Shown piece after piece: positions 24,977-33,107 of a DNA stretch of 64,000 nucleotides. The notes under the pieces are model-generated. The model was not told the origin of the DNA. It did not search any database and saw only the letters and a list, made by a program, of their open reading frames with translations. The stretch lies in NCBI GenBank assembly GCA_036004445.1, contig DASYRL010000068.1, forward strand, positions 1-64,000. The letters run 5' to 3'. Both the position numbers and the translations under genes were made by a program. Positions within the stretch are counted from its first letter, which is position 1; each line of letters begins with the position of its first letter. This DNA comes from DASXUC01 sp036004445. GTDB taxonomy: Bacteria > Sysuimicrobiota > Sysuimicrobiia > Sysuimicrobiales > Kaftiobacteriaceae.

Positions 24977-25735
24977 TTGCCACCTGCTTGGTTCCCCCCG
25001 CTCATCATTTTCGTCTCGGGCACGGTCTTCGGCAGTTTCTTCAACGTCGTCATCCATCGGCTCCCACGCGGCGAGTCCCTGGTCTTGCCGGGGTCGCACT
25101 GCCCGCATTGCGGCCGGGCGATCCGGTGGTGGGACAACATCCCGCTGGTCAGCTTTCTCCTCCTCGGTGGCCGCTGCCGGTACTGCCGGCGCCCGATCAG
25201 CTGGCGCTATCCCGCAGTTGAGCTGGTCACCGGACTGCTGCTGACGGCCGCCTGGCTGCGCTTCGGTCCGTCCGGTGAATGGCTGGCATGGCTCACCGCC
25301 TCGCTGCTGACGTTGCTGCTCGTTCCCATCTTCTTCATCGATCTGGAACACCGGCTCGTCCCGAACGTGATTACCTATCCGGGGATCGTGGCGGGGCTGC
25401 TCCTGGCGGCCGCGGGCGGCCGTCTGGTCAATGCGGCTATCGTGGCGGCGGGGGCGGGGCTCGTGTTCCTGGCGATCGCGCTCCTCAGCCGCGGCGGGAT
25501 GGGCGGCGGAGACGTCAAGCTGGCCGCCATGCTCGGTGCGTTCCTCGGATGGCCGGACGCGGCCGTCGGAATCCTCCTGGCGTTCATCGGCGGCGCGGCG
25601 GTCGGCGTGGCGCTCATTGTCGCCGGGCTCCGCACGCGCAAGGACCCCATCCCCTTCGGTCCTGCGCTTGCCACGGGCGCCCTCATCGCCCTGTACGCGG
25701 CTGACCCCCTCATCCGTTGGTACGTCGGCCTGTAG
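24977..25735 (+). CDS. pilD: Prepilin peptidase/N-methyltransferase
   Basis: 252 residues, about eight membrane helices. The N-terminal methylase domain has FNVVIHRLPRGES and two zinc CxxC pairs (CPHCG and CRYC). The aspartyl peptidase residues are in DLEHRLVPN and GGGDVK. It removes prepilin leaders at Gly|Phe and methylates the new N-terminus, so it should process all pilins in this window. The start is TTG 24977, 3 bases after the transglutaminase stop, with GAGAGGGAGGGGG upstream. It is expressed with the MoxR-DUF58-TgpA genes rather than with the pilus block. Confidence 0.95.
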   Translation: MPPAWFPPLIIFVSGTVFGSFFNVVIHRLPRGESLVLPGSHCPHCGRAIRWWDNIPLVSFLLLGGRCRYCRRPISWRYPAVELVTGLLLTAAWLRFGPSGEWLAWLTASLLTLLLVPIFFIDLEHRLVPNVITYPGIVAGLLLAAAGGRLVNAAIVAAGAGLVFLAIALLSRGGMGGGDVKLAAMLGAFLGWPDAAVGILLAFIGGAAVGVALIVAGLRTRKDPIPFGPALATGALIALYAADPLIRWYVGL

Positions 25736-25775
25736 GCCGCGATGGTTTCGACGCGGCCCTCCACCAGCCCAGTGA

Positions 25776-25805
25776 TTGACTCGTAGAGAAAAACGCCCGT
25801 AAACT
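25776..25805 (+). promoter_or_regulatory. Candidate promoter of the AbrB/PIN pair
   Basis: TTGACT (25776-25781), an 18-base spacer and TAAACT (25800-25805). This is the best sigma-70-like pair in the 184-base gap after pilD, which is less GC-rich than its surroundings. The leader would be about 105 bases. Confidence 0.5.
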
Positions 25806-25849
25806 TCTCTTTCTCGTCCTGGCCCCCGTCTTGCTCCTTGTCTAGTCGC

Positions 25850-25868
25850 GGAAACTGTGGTAGTTTCC
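25850..25868. promoter_or_regulatory. Inverted repeat, possible AbrB operator
   Basis: GGAAACT (25850-25856), GTGGT, AGTTTCC (25862-25868): a perfect 7-bp inverted repeat between the candidate promoter and the AbrB start. Antitoxins of this type usually repress their own operon by binding such a site. Binding is inferred. Confidence 0.5.
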
Positions 25869-25919
25869 TGAATACTTCTCACTTTGTCAGACAATCGAAT
25901 ATTTCGTCTGAGGCGAGGC

Positions 25920-26159
25920 GTGGCGATTACGGTCCGGGTCGGCAAACGGTTCCAGGTCGTGCTGCCCAAGAAAGTCCGGCAGCGGCTGGGCGTCCGCGAA
26001 GGCGATGAGCTGATCGTCGAGGTCAGCCGCCGCGGGCTGCTGCTCGTCCCCAAGCCCGCGAGTTACACCGCGCACCTGGCCGGTCTGCACCGCGAGGTGT
26101 GGAAGGGTGTCGACGTCGACTCCTACATGCAGAAAGAGCGGCGGGCATGGCGACGGTAG
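25920..26159 (+). CDS. AbrB/MazE-like (SpoVT_AbrB) antitoxin
   Basis: 79 residues from GTG 25920 (MAITVRVGKRFQVVLPKKVRQRLGVREGDELIVEV), the swapped-hairpin DNA-binding fold of the SpoVT/AbrB family. The C-terminal half (LAGLHREVWKGVDVDSYMQKERRAW) is the usual partner-binding tail. GAGGCGAGG lies just upstream of GTG; a longer version from TTG 25884 is possible. It overlaps the PIN gene by 13 bases, typical of toxin-antitoxin pairs. The product should bind and neutralise the PIN toxin and repress the operon. Confidence 0.85.
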   Translation: MAITVRVGKRFQVVLPKKVRQRLGVREGDELIVEVSRRGLLLVPKPASYTAHLAGLHREVWKGVDVDSYMQKERRAWRR

Positions 26160-26707
26160 AACGCCCCAAAGCCGGGAGCGCGGGAGCGCGGGAGCCGCAG
26201 GCGGGCCAACGGCCCTCACGCGGGAACGGGACAGGCATCACCGCGGCGATGTCCCGCTACCGGCGCATCGGGCTCGACACCGTCGTCTTCATCTACCACC
26301 TGAGCAATCACTCCGTGTACGGCCGCATGACGGAAGAATTGTTCGGCCTGATCGAGTCCGGGCGGATCACCGCGGTCACGTCGTCGCTGGCACTCGTCGA
26401 GATCCTGGCGCGCCCGAAGCAGCTCGGGCACCAGGCCGCGGTGGACAGCTACCGGTCGGCGCTGGCGACGTTTCCGAACCTTGAGCTCCGGCGCAGCGAC
26501 ATCGCCGTCACCGAGCAGGCGGCCGACCTGCGGGCGCGCTACCGGCTGTCGACGCCGGAAGCCATCCAGCTGGCGACGGCGGTGGTCGACGGTGCGGACG
26601 CCTTCTTGGGGAACACGCCGGCGCTCCGCGCGGTGCGCGAGCTGGACGTCCACCTGCTGGATGACCTCTTGGCGCGGCGGTCTAGCCCCTCTCGCAGCAG
26701 GGCATGA
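26147..26707 (+). CDS. PIN-domain ribonuclease-like toxin
   Basis: 186 residues from ATG 26147; a shorter start at ATG 26249 (MSRYRRIG) would give 152. The PIN fold begins IGLDTVVFIYHLSN (first Asp) with SSLALVEILARP (second acidic, Glu) and TPEAIQLATAVVDGADAFLGNT. Active PIN proteins cut RNA with three or four acidic residues. Here the last motif reads GNTPAL where TND is usual, so the fourth acidic residue seems lost. The first 34 residues are encoded by a GGGAGCGC repeat and flanks and are probably not native. Partner: the AbrB-like gene that it overlaps. Confidence 0.85.
   Translation: MATVERPKAGSAGAREPQAGQRPSRGNGTGITAAMSRYRRIGLDTVVFIYHLSNHSVYGRMTEELFGLIESGRITAVTSSLALVEILARPKQLGHQAAVDSYRSALATFPNLELRRSDIAVTEQAADLRARYRLSTPEAIQLATAVVDGADAFLGNTPALRAVRELDVHLLDDLLARRSSPSRSRA
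26174..26197. repeat. Three 8-base GGGAGCGC units
   Basis: GGGAGCGC, GGGAGCGC, GGGAGCCG in tandem near the 5' end of the PIN frame. It is a single-arm array like those elsewhere in the window. No inverted arm follows. Confidence 0.7.
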
Positions 26708-26724
26708 TGAGCAGAGGCCTCCCC

Positions 26725-27306
26725 ATGAGCAAGCGCGCGGAACCCCGTTCGAACCCGACTGTTCAGCGGGGTGACGTCCACCATGGACCTGTCGTGTTCG
26801 AACGGGGGGAACGCCCGTCTGAAGCAGGGTTTTCGCTCATCGAGCTGGTGGTGGTGGTCGGGGTGTCGGCGATCGTGATGGCGATTCTGACGCTGGGCAT
26901 CCGGCAGGTCGGCGAGAGCTACAACCTGCAGCGCGCGGCCAACATCGTCGTCAACGAACTGCGGCGCGCCCAGGCGGCGGCGATGGCGGAGGGGGTCGAT
27001 TACGCCGTGGAGTTCTACACGGGCTCCGCCGGCGTTGCCGTCTGGAAGGACGTCGGCGGCGTGTGGACCGCCTCGCGCGAGGTGCTGCCGCCGGAATGGC
27101 CGGACAGCATCGAGATCGCGTCAGGAGAAGACGACTTTCCGGACTGCGACGCGGCGATTGACGCGTCGCATAGTTGCGCGGTCTTCCAGAAGCTGGGTGA
27201 CGCCGCCGCTACGGGCGAGGTTATCGTCCAGGCGAGAGGGTCAGGGGTCACGCTGCGGGTCGTGGTTGAGTCCGCGGCATCCGGTCGGGTGAAGGTGGAA
27301 CGGTAG
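26725..27306 (+). CDS. Minor pilin/pseudopilin (GspH/FimT-like)
   Basis: 193 residues. The prepilin site is EAG|FSLIELVVVVGVSAIVMAIL with Glu at +5, then a GspH-type body (NIVVNELRRAQAAAMAEGVDYAVEFY). Two Cys (CDAAIDASHSC) may pair. With ATG 26725 (AGAGG 7 bases upstream) the leader is 35 residues, unusually long; GTG 26794 would give a normal 11-residue leader but has no ribosome binding site. A 12-bp inverted repeat lies between the two starts. It begins a minor-pilin operon ending with the PilX-like gene. Confidence 0.85.
   Translation: MSKRAEPRSNPTVQRGDVHHGPVVFERGERPSEAGFSLIELVVVVGVSAIVMAILTLGIRQVGESYNLQRAANIVVNELRRAQAAAMAEGVDYAVEFYTGSAGVAVWKDVGGVWTASREVLPPEWPDSIEIASGEDDFPDCDAAIDASHSCAVFQKLGDAAATGEVIVQARGSGVTLRVVVESAASGRVKVER
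26743..26807. repeat. 12-bp inverted repeat around the pseudopilin start region
   Basis: CCCCGTTCGAAC (26743-26754) and GTTCGAACGGGG (26796-26807) are exact reverse complements with a 41-base loop. The hairpin would cover the GTG 26794 start and could control which start is used. Confidence 0.75.
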
Positions 27307-27311
27307 AGCAC

Positions 27312-27812
27312 ATGCGCGGCGAGCGCGGATTCACACTATTGGAGGTCCTTGTCTCCCTGGCGATCTTTGCGATGGTCGTCGTGGGGGCCGTCGGCGTCTT
27401 GGGAGCGACCAACAGCGGGCTGTTCGAAGGGCTGCCGACCGGATTTGTGACCACGCGCGCGGCGCGGGACATCACCGCCGCCAGTGTGTATCTGAACGCG
27501 CTGGAGGAGTTCATCGCCAGCAAGGGCAGCGCGAACGCACCTGCGGGGAGTTACTGCGTCGGCACCGGCTGCTCTCCGGAGATCGGCCTGCCAACGGGCC
27601 TCACCGGCTATCCGCAGCCGCCCGGCGAGGGTTACCAGCTGGATTGGACCAAGCTGGAAGTGTTGATCGAGACCTGGTACTGGAATACCGGCACGAACAA
27701 GTTCAGCACGACGGTGACCACCAACGAGACGCTGGCCCGCGTCCGTTCAACCCTGACGTGGCAGATCGGAGGCCGGTCACGCAGCGTTACCGTGGACCGG
27801 TTCATCCGATGA
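27312..27812 (+). CDS. Minor pilin, PilV-like
   Basis: 166 residues. Leader MRGERG, then FTLLEVLVSLAIFAMVVVGAV, with Glu at +5, the PilV/GspI pattern. A Cys pair (GSYCVGTGC) follows near residue 75. Minor pilins prime pilus assembly with the PilC/D-type machinery and sit at the tip. It starts 5 bases after the previous stop and overlaps the next gene by 4 bases. Confidence 0.85.
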   Translation: MRGERGFTLLEVLVSLAIFAMVVVGAVGVLGATNSGLFEGLPTGFVTTRAARDITAASVYLNALEEFIASKGSANAPAGSYCVGTGCSPEIGLPTGLTGYPQPPGEGYQLDWTKLEVLIETWYWNTGTNKFSTTVTTNETLARVRSTLTWQIGGRSRSVTVDRFIR

Positions 27813-28528
27813 GGGCGGCGATGCGGGGCCGGGGCGAAGCCGGGGTGACGCTCGTCGAACTCTTGGCGGCGTTGGCGGTCTTTGCGCTGCTGTTCCTGAT
27901 GGTGGATTCCCTCTTCTTCGCCACCAACCGCAGCACGAAGAAGACCGAACTCGCCGCCGACGTCCAGCAGAACGCGCGCATCGCGGTGGAACGTGTCGTG
28001 CGTGAGATCCGGGAGTCGTCGCCGGAGTCGGCGGACCTCTTCATCAGCGGAGCGACGGGGGCCCGGTCGGTGGTCTTCCGCTCGGCGCGGCTGGCGGCGG
28101 ACACTTCGGTGTTTTGCCTGTACGTCAGAAATGACACCGACCCGAGCTACATGAACAACACGGGATGCTTCACATCGTTTGTGACCGCTCTCACGGGTCC
28201 CCCCTACGCGAGCGATCCGGTTGCTCCGTATGGTACCTACACGCCGATCTGGCAACGCTACGTCGGATACTACGTGGAAGACACTGACGGCGACGGCGTC
28301 TATGACCTCAAGCGGGTCACCGCACAGCTGACCGCGCCGGCGGCGACGCTCGCGACATCGCTGAGCGGGGGAGACGTGATCGCGACCTACGTCGAGAGTT
28401 TCGACGTTTCCCTCAGCGGCGGCGTCGTGACGATCTCCCTCAAGGCGAGGGGTCAGACGGTCGTCCAGGGGAGTACCGTTCCGGCGCAGGAGATTCTGCT
28501 CGACGGGCAAGTCGTGGTGCGAAACTGA
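27809..28528 (+). CDS. Minor pilin, PilW/GspJ-like
   Basis: 239 residues. Leader MRAAMRGRGEAG, then VTLVELLAALAVFALLFLMV: Val at +1 and Glu at +5. The body starts with a helix (ADVQQNARIAVERVVREIRES) typical of PilW/GspJ. An EDTDGDGVYD motif could bind calcium. ATG 27809 overlaps the PilV-like stop. Together with the PilV-like, FimT-like and PilX-like genes it forms the tip-complex operon. Confidence 0.85.
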   Translation: MRAAMRGRGEAGVTLVELLAALAVFALLFLMVDSLFFATNRSTKKTELAADVQQNARIAVERVVREIRESSPESADLFISGATGARSVVFRSARLAADTSVFCLYVRNDTDPSYMNNTGCFTSFVTALTGPPYASDPVAPYGTYTPIWQRYVGYYVEDTDGDGVYDLKRVTAQLTAPAATLATSLSGGDVIATYVESFDVSLSGGVVTISLKARGQTVVQGSTVPAQEILLDGQVVVRN

Positions 28529-28556
28529 GCCGCCCCCCGCGGAAAGGGTGATTGCG

Positions 28557-30086
28557 ATGCCCGGCACGTTGAAGGATCACACAGATCGAGCAGCGCACGG
28601 CGAGCGCGGGGCCGCCTTGGTGACGGTCTTGCTGTTCATGGCGCTGACGTTCATCCTGATCACCTCGATGCTGACGGTCTCGGGAAACGAGGTCGTCATT
28701 TCCAGCCTGCAGCGCGACGGTATCCGCGCCGTGGAGTTCGCCCAGGCGGGACTGACCGAGGCGATCAAGCGGATGGAGGAAGGCCGCCCGTATTACACGG
28801 GCGCCACCCCGTGGACGAGTTCCCTCGACAGCAATACGAGCGTGATCGTTACGCGCCGCGTCGTCGGGGTGAGCTCCGGATACATGCAGATCAGCGTGAC
28901 CTCCACGGTCGGACGGTCTACGCGCACGCTCAGCACGCTGGTGCTGATGCGCACACTGACGTTCCCTCCGAACATCACGTTCGCGGAACGGGTCAAGGAG
29001 CAGGGCAGCGCCGACATCAGCGACGGCGACGCCTACTCCCGGACGTTCTTCGAGTACAAGAGCTATCCGAGCGACGCGGAAACCCTGACCTACACCGGCT
29101 GGCGCGTCAGCAAGGGGACGGGCGGCAGCAAGGTGGGGCCATGCTACACGCACGCCGCGTGCGAGACCCTGGCGCCTCCGGACACCACCAAGTGGTACCC
29201 GGGCACGCGGCTTACGGAGAACGTCGCCTCCGATACCGGTGAGGACATCGCCGACCAGACCCTCAAGTGCGTGGCCGGCGGCGGCGGGTCGCTGCCCACA
29301 GAACAGATCACCGGGTTCCTGGCCACCGACACGTGCAATCCGAGCTGCACGACGGTCACGAAGGATCGCTACGGGTTTGACAAAGATACCTCCGCCGGGA
29401 CGGACTACGCGGTGAGCGCTGCGCTGCCGTGCGGTCTGCCGTACCGGTACGATTCGATCACGTTCACCGACGAGAGCGACGCATCGGTGACCCGGCTGTT
29501 CAAGAAGGTCGTCTTCGAGCAGTGGTTTGAGAACTACTGGGTGTTCTGCGAGGCGGTCGGCGAACCGGCGGGCTGCACCGTGTCGCTGGAATACGACAAG
29601 ACGACGGCGCTGAAGAACCACCCCGAGTTCGGCGCGGTGCCGCCGTTCCCAGATTTTTCATCCGTCGAGGGCAACTACGACCGGCGCGTCAGCTGCACCG
29701 GGACGTGCACTATCACCGGCGGGGACTTCGGGTGCAAGTCGCCCGAGATGACCTGCACGCCGGCGACGGACCGGCCGATCATCGTCTGGCTGGACGGCGA
29801 CAGCAGCACGACCTGGAACATCAATTCCAACCTCGAGGGCCACGGCACCGTCGTCGTCGACGGGAACCTGCGCATCAACGGGACCTTTGAGTACTGGGGC
29901 ACCATCATCGTGAACGGGACGGCCGAGAACACGATGGGCGGCGGAAACCCGAAGATCCATGGCGGGCTGGTCGCCCAGAATACCTTGAGCCTCAGCGGCA
30001 ACATCGAAGTAGACGGCGGGTCGCAGTACACCAGCGTCCCGCTGGGACGGTCGGTCGTGGTTGGCAAAGCTTGGTGGGAGCGCTGA
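28557..30086 (+). CDS. PilX-like pilus assembly protein
   Basis: 509 residues. N-terminus GERGAALVTVLLFMALTFILITSMLTVSGNE is the PilX_N pattern (G|AALV, no Glu at +5, as in GspK/PilX). Much of the body is Cys- and Tyr-rich, with an exported beta-rich region near 380-480 (IIVWLDGDSSTTWNINSNLEG, TVVVDGNLRING) that looks like a right-handed beta-helix or DUF-type repeat. It is far larger than Neisseria PilX (about 160 residues) and closer to GspK in position. ATG 28557 has GGAAAGG at 9 bases; GTG 28548 is also open. Confidence 0.82.
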   Translation: MPGTLKDHTDRAAHGERGAALVTVLLFMALTFILITSMLTVSGNEVVISSLQRDGIRAVEFAQAGLTEAIKRMEEGRPYYTGATPWTSSLDSNTSVIVTRRVVGVSSGYMQISVTSTVGRSTRTLSTLVLMRTLTFPPNITFAERVKEQGSADISDGDAYSRTFFEYKSYPSDAETLTYTGWRVSKGTGGSKVGPCYTHAACETLAPPDTTKWYPGTRLTENVASDTGEDIADQTLKCVAGGGGSLPTEQITGFLATDTCNPSCTTVTKDRYGFDKDTSAGTDYAVSAALPCGLPYRYDSITFTDESDASVTRLFKKVVFEQWFENYWVFCEAVGEPAGCTVSLEYDKTTALKNHPEFGAVPPFPDFSSVEGNYDRRVSCTGTCTITGGDFGCKSPEMTCTPATDRPIIVWLDGDSSTTWNINSNLEGHGTVVVDGNLRINGTFEYWGTIIVNGTAENTMGGGNPKIHGGLVAQNTLSLSGNIEVDGGSQYTSVPLGRSVVVGKAWWER

Positions 30087-30090
30087 CGTC

Positions 30091-30147
30091 CGGGAACCGG
30101 GAACAGGGAACCGGGAACAGGGAACCGGGAACCGGGAACCGGAAACG
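30091..30147. repeat. Single-arm heptamer array (GGGAACC/GGGAACA)
   Basis: Seven tandem GGGAACM units followed by a degenerate eighth, between the PilX-like gene and pilM. The unit is the one used in both arms at 49121-49260. No inverted arm is seen here. Confidence 0.93.
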
Positions 30148-30172
30148 GACTGAGCGATAGGAGACAGCGACT

Positions 30173-31261
30173 ATGGCGCTATTTGGAACGAAGTCGTTCA
30201 TCGGGGTGGACATCGGCAGCCATGCCATCAAGGCCGTCGAGGTCCAGGCCGCCGGAGCGAAGTGGCGCATGGTGCACGCCGGCAGCGGCCCGACGCCTCC
30301 GGGGGCGGTCAAAGAGGGGGCGGTCATCGAGCCGCAGGCGCTAGGCGTGGCGGTGCGTCAAGTGCTGGCCGGTTCAGGCATCCGGGCGGGCCGCGTGGTG
30401 TCCGCCGTCGGCGGCCAGGCGGTGATCGTCCGCGAGCTGAAACTCCCGCCGATGACCGACAGCGAGCTGAAGCAGGCGGCGCGGTTTGAAGCGGAGCGCT
30501 ACATTCCGTATGGTGCGAAGGAAGTGAACATGGACTTCGACGTCATCGGCGAGAGCGTGGAAGACGGCCAGAAGAAAGTCGTGATGCTGCTGGTCGCCGC
30601 CCGCCGTGAGATCGTCGACCGGCACATGCAGGCGCTGCTGGCGGCCGGCCTGCAGCCCTTCGTCCTGGACGTGGAGTCGTTCGCGGTGATGCGCGCGCTC
30701 AACGCTCAGGCCACGACCGACGGCGAGGGCGCGACCGTGTTCGTCGACATCGGCGCGGAGAGCACCGACATCATGGTCACCGAGGGCGGGGAGTTCCGCC
30801 TGACCCGCAACGTCAACATCGGCGGCGACAGCCTCACCAAAGCCGTCGCCAACCGGATGGAGATGGAATTCCAGTCGGCCGCGCAGTTGAAGGAAGACAA
30901 GGGGACGGTGCTGCTCGAAGGCGAGCCGCTCCCCGACGACCGGACCGTCCTGTCGCTGCACGACGTGATGCTGCCGATCCTCGGCGATCTATCCACGGAA
31001 ATCCGCCGGTCACTGGACTACTTCCAGACTCGCTGGCGAGGGAGCAAAGTCGGCAAGGTGGTGCTCAGCGGCGGCACCGCGCGCCTGCGGAATCTGGACC
31101 GGTTCTTATCCTTGGAGTTGGGGGTGCCCGCGGTCGTCGGGAATCCCTTTGTCGAGGTCGAGGTACCGGACAAGGTGATGCCTGCGGCCGAACGCGAAGG
31201 CGCCGCGCCGGCGATGGCGACCGCGGTCGGCCTCGCCCTGCGGGGAGGAGCCGAGCGATGA
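30173..31261 (+). CDS. pilM: Type IV pilus assembly protein PilM
   Basis: 362 residues, actin-like ATPase fold. FIGVDIGSHAIKAVEVQ (phosphate 1), TVFVDIGAESTDIMVTEGGEF (phosphate 2) and KVVLSGGTARLRNLDRFL (adenosine region) are visible. PilM is a cytoplasmic protein that binds the N-terminal tail of PilN and links the PilNOP inner-membrane complex to the platform. GATAGGAGA sits 9 bases before ATG 30173. The stop overlaps pilN (ATGA), starting the pilMNOPQ run. Confidence 0.95.
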   Translation: MALFGTKSFIGVDIGSHAIKAVEVQAAGAKWRMVHAGSGPTPPGAVKEGAVIEPQALGVAVRQVLAGSGIRAGRVVSAVGGQAVIVRELKLPPMTDSELKQAARFEAERYIPYGAKEVNMDFDVIGESVEDGQKKVVMLLVAARREIVDRHMQALLAAGLQPFVLDVESFAVMRALNAQATTDGEGATVFVDIGAESTDIMVTEGGEFRLTRNVNIGGDSLTKAVANRMEMEFQSAAQLKEDKGTVLLEGEPLPDDRTVLSLHDVMLPILGDLSTEIRRSLDYFQTRWRGSKVGKVVLSGGTARLRNLDRFLSLELGVPAVVGNPFVEVEVPDKVMPAAEREGAAPAMATAVGLALRGGAER

Positions 31262-31818
31262 TCCGCATCAACCTGCTCCCCCGCGAGCAACTCCGCCGGC
31301 CGGGTATTCCGCCGCGCACGCTGGTCCTGCTGCTGGTCGGCGTGGTGGCGGCCGCGGCCGTGTTGACGACGATCCTCTTCAACGCCCGCAATGCGCGCGT
31401 GCGCGGGGAGATCGCCCGCATCGATGAGCGCATCGAGGCGTTGAAGCCGCAGGTGGCACGAGTCGAAGCGTTGCGGACGCAGATCGAGGCGGCGAAGCGC
31501 AAGCAGCAGCTGCTGCAGCGGCTGGAAGCCGCGCGCGTGCCGTGGGACACCATCCTGGAGGATGTCCGGACCGTGATGCCCAAAGATGTCTGGCTGACCC
31601 AGGTGGCCGCGGGCGAGGACGGCAGCATCAACATCCTCGGTTTCGGCCTGACGTACACGGCGGTGGCGCGGTTCATGGTGAACCTGGAAGGCTCCCCGCT
31701 GTTTTCGGACATCGACATGGTGGTGAGTCAAAAGCAGCCATTCGGCGGCCGCGAGGTCGTCAACTTCTCGCTGGTCGGGAGGCTGACGGTGCAACGCAAA
31801 GAGGCGGTGCTGCGATGA
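31258..31818 (+). CDS. pilN: Type IV pilus assembly protein PilN
   Basis: 186 residues. The MIRINLLPREQLRR start is the PilM-binding INLLP motif. One membrane helix (TLVLLLVGVVAAAAVLTTILF), a coiled-coil (VRGEIARIDERIEALKP) and a periplasmic ferredoxin-like domain (MPKDVWLTQVAAGEDG) follow. It pairs with PilO in the inner-membrane alignment complex. Overlaps both neighbours by 4 bases. Confidence 0.94.
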   Translation: MIRINLLPREQLRRPGIPPRTLVLLLVGVVAAAAVLTTILFNARNARVRGEIARIDERIEALKPQVARVEALRTQIEAAKRKQQLLQRLEAARVPWDTILEDVRTVMPKDVWLTQVAAGEDGSINILGFGLTYTAVARFMVNLEGSPLFSDIDMVVSQKQPFGGREVVNFSLVGRLTVQRKEAVLR

Positions 31819-32438
31819 GCCGGCGCGAACGCCTCCTCCTGATCATCGGGCTGGTGGTGATCAGCTTCGTCGGATTCTTCTACCTGATCTACACGCCGAA
31901 GCAGGCGGAGTATCGGCAGCTCAGTGAGACCCTGTCCGACCGAGCGGCCCAGCTCGAGCGGATGGAGCTGACGTCGCGCCTGGGCGAGCGCCTGGAAGCG
32001 GAGTTCGCCGAACTCCAAACCTTCATCGCCGCGGTGGAATCCAAGCTCCCCACGAGCAAGGACGTCCCGCTGCTGTTGGTGCAGCTTGAACGCACCACCC
32101 GCGCGGTCGGCATCAACCTCCTGTCGATCAAGCCGGGGGGACTGGAGACCGTGCAGGAAGGGGCCGCACCGGCACCGGCCCGCGCGGGCGCCAGGGCCGC
32201 GGCGCCGCGTCCTGGGACCAGAGCACCGGCTCCCGCCGCCGCGGGAGCATACAATCGTTTTCCGATTAAACTGACGATGGAGGCGACCTACGCCCAGGTC
32301 CTGCGGCTGATGAGCGTACTGCAAGATTTCCCGCGCCTCATTGTGGTCAAGCGGGTGACGGTGGCGCCCAAGGCGGTTCCTAAACTCAGCGTGGATCTCG
32401 ACGTGGAAACCTACGTGTTGCGCAAGGAGGCACGGTAA
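31815..32438 (+). CDS. pilO: Type IV pilus assembly protein PilO
   Basis: 207 residues. One membrane helix (LLLIIGLVVISFVGFFYLIY), a coiled-coil (YRQLSETLSDRAAQLERMELT) and the periplasmic domain (FPIKLTMEATYAQVLRLMSVLQDFPRLI). An Ala/Pro-rich stretch (residues about 117-142) is inserted in the periplasmic domain. It forms a heterodimer with PilN that positions the motor with respect to the secretin. Confidence 0.93.
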   Translation: MSRRERLLLIIGLVVISFVGFFYLIYTPKQAEYRQLSETLSDRAAQLERMELTSRLGERLEAEFAELQTFIAAVESKLPTSKDVPLLLVQLERTTRAVGINLLSIKPGGLETVQEGAAPAPARAGARAAAPRPGTRAPAPAAAGAYNRFPIKLTMEATYAQVLRLMSVLQDFPRLIVVKRVTVAPKAVPKLSVDLDVETYVLRKEAR

Positions 32439-33107
32439 ATGGCGGCAGTCCGAGAATTCCTCAGGAAGAACCCGATCGCGGGATGGGCGATCGCGATCGG
32501 GATGATTGCCGTCGTCGGATACCTGCTGGCCGGACGGCTCTTCGGCACCGGGACACGGGCGAGCCGGCCCGCGCCTGCCCCCGCGCCGGCGCCGCCTGTC
32601 GTCACCCCCGTGCCGCCGCCGGCCCCACCCACCCCGACGCCGGGATCCGCGGTTCCCGCCGGCCCCACCGGCCGCGCCGATCCGTTTATCCCGCTGGTGA
32701 AGGCGGCTGCGTCTCCATCGGCACCGTCGGGGCCGTCCCCGTCGCCGGGGACACCGCCCCCGCCGCTGCCGCCGCCCCCGCTGCCCGGTGGTCCCGGCGG
32801 AATACCGCTGCCGCCGCCGCCGCTGCCCGGTAGTCCGGGCGGCACGCCGGCCCCCGGACCCGCACCGGCCCCCGGACCCGCACCGGCCCCTTCGCCCCCG
32901 CCGTCGCCGTCCGCGGGCATTGCCGTGCTGGGGATCATCGCGGACACGAAGGCGGTGGCCATCATCCGCGTCGACGGGCGCACGGAGATCGTCGCCGAAG
33001 GCGAAGTAATCGGCAATCTCAGAGTGGTCAGGATCGATCCGGTCCGCCGCGTCGTAACGTTTATCCGGGCCGGCATACGGTTTGACGTTCCCATGGGAGG
33101 TGAATGA
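32439..33107 (+). CDS. PilP-like pilus alignment protein with long Pro/Ala linker
   Basis: 222 residues. A membrane helix (WAIAIGMIAVVGYLLAG), then about 110 residues of Pro/Ala/Gly-rich linker and a small C-terminal beta domain (IAVLGIIADTKAVAIIRVDGR, EGEVIGNLRVVRIDPV) like the HR domain of GspC/PilP. PilP joins PilNO to the secretin. Unlike classical PilP, which is a lipoprotein, this one appears anchored by a helix. It lies between pilO and pilQ, with 1 base and 4-base overlap spacing. Confidence 0.82.
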   Translation: MAAVREFLRKNPIAGWAIAIGMIAVVGYLLAGRLFGTGTRASRPAPAPAPAPPVVTPVPPPAPPTPTPGSAVPAGPTGRADPFIPLVKAAASPSAPSGPSPSPGTPPPPLPPPPLPGGPGGIPLPPPPLPGSPGGTPAPGPAPAPGPAPAPSPPPSPSAGIAVLGIIADTKAVAIIRVDGRTEIVAEGEVIGNLRVVRIDPVRRVVTFIRAGIRFDVPMGGE

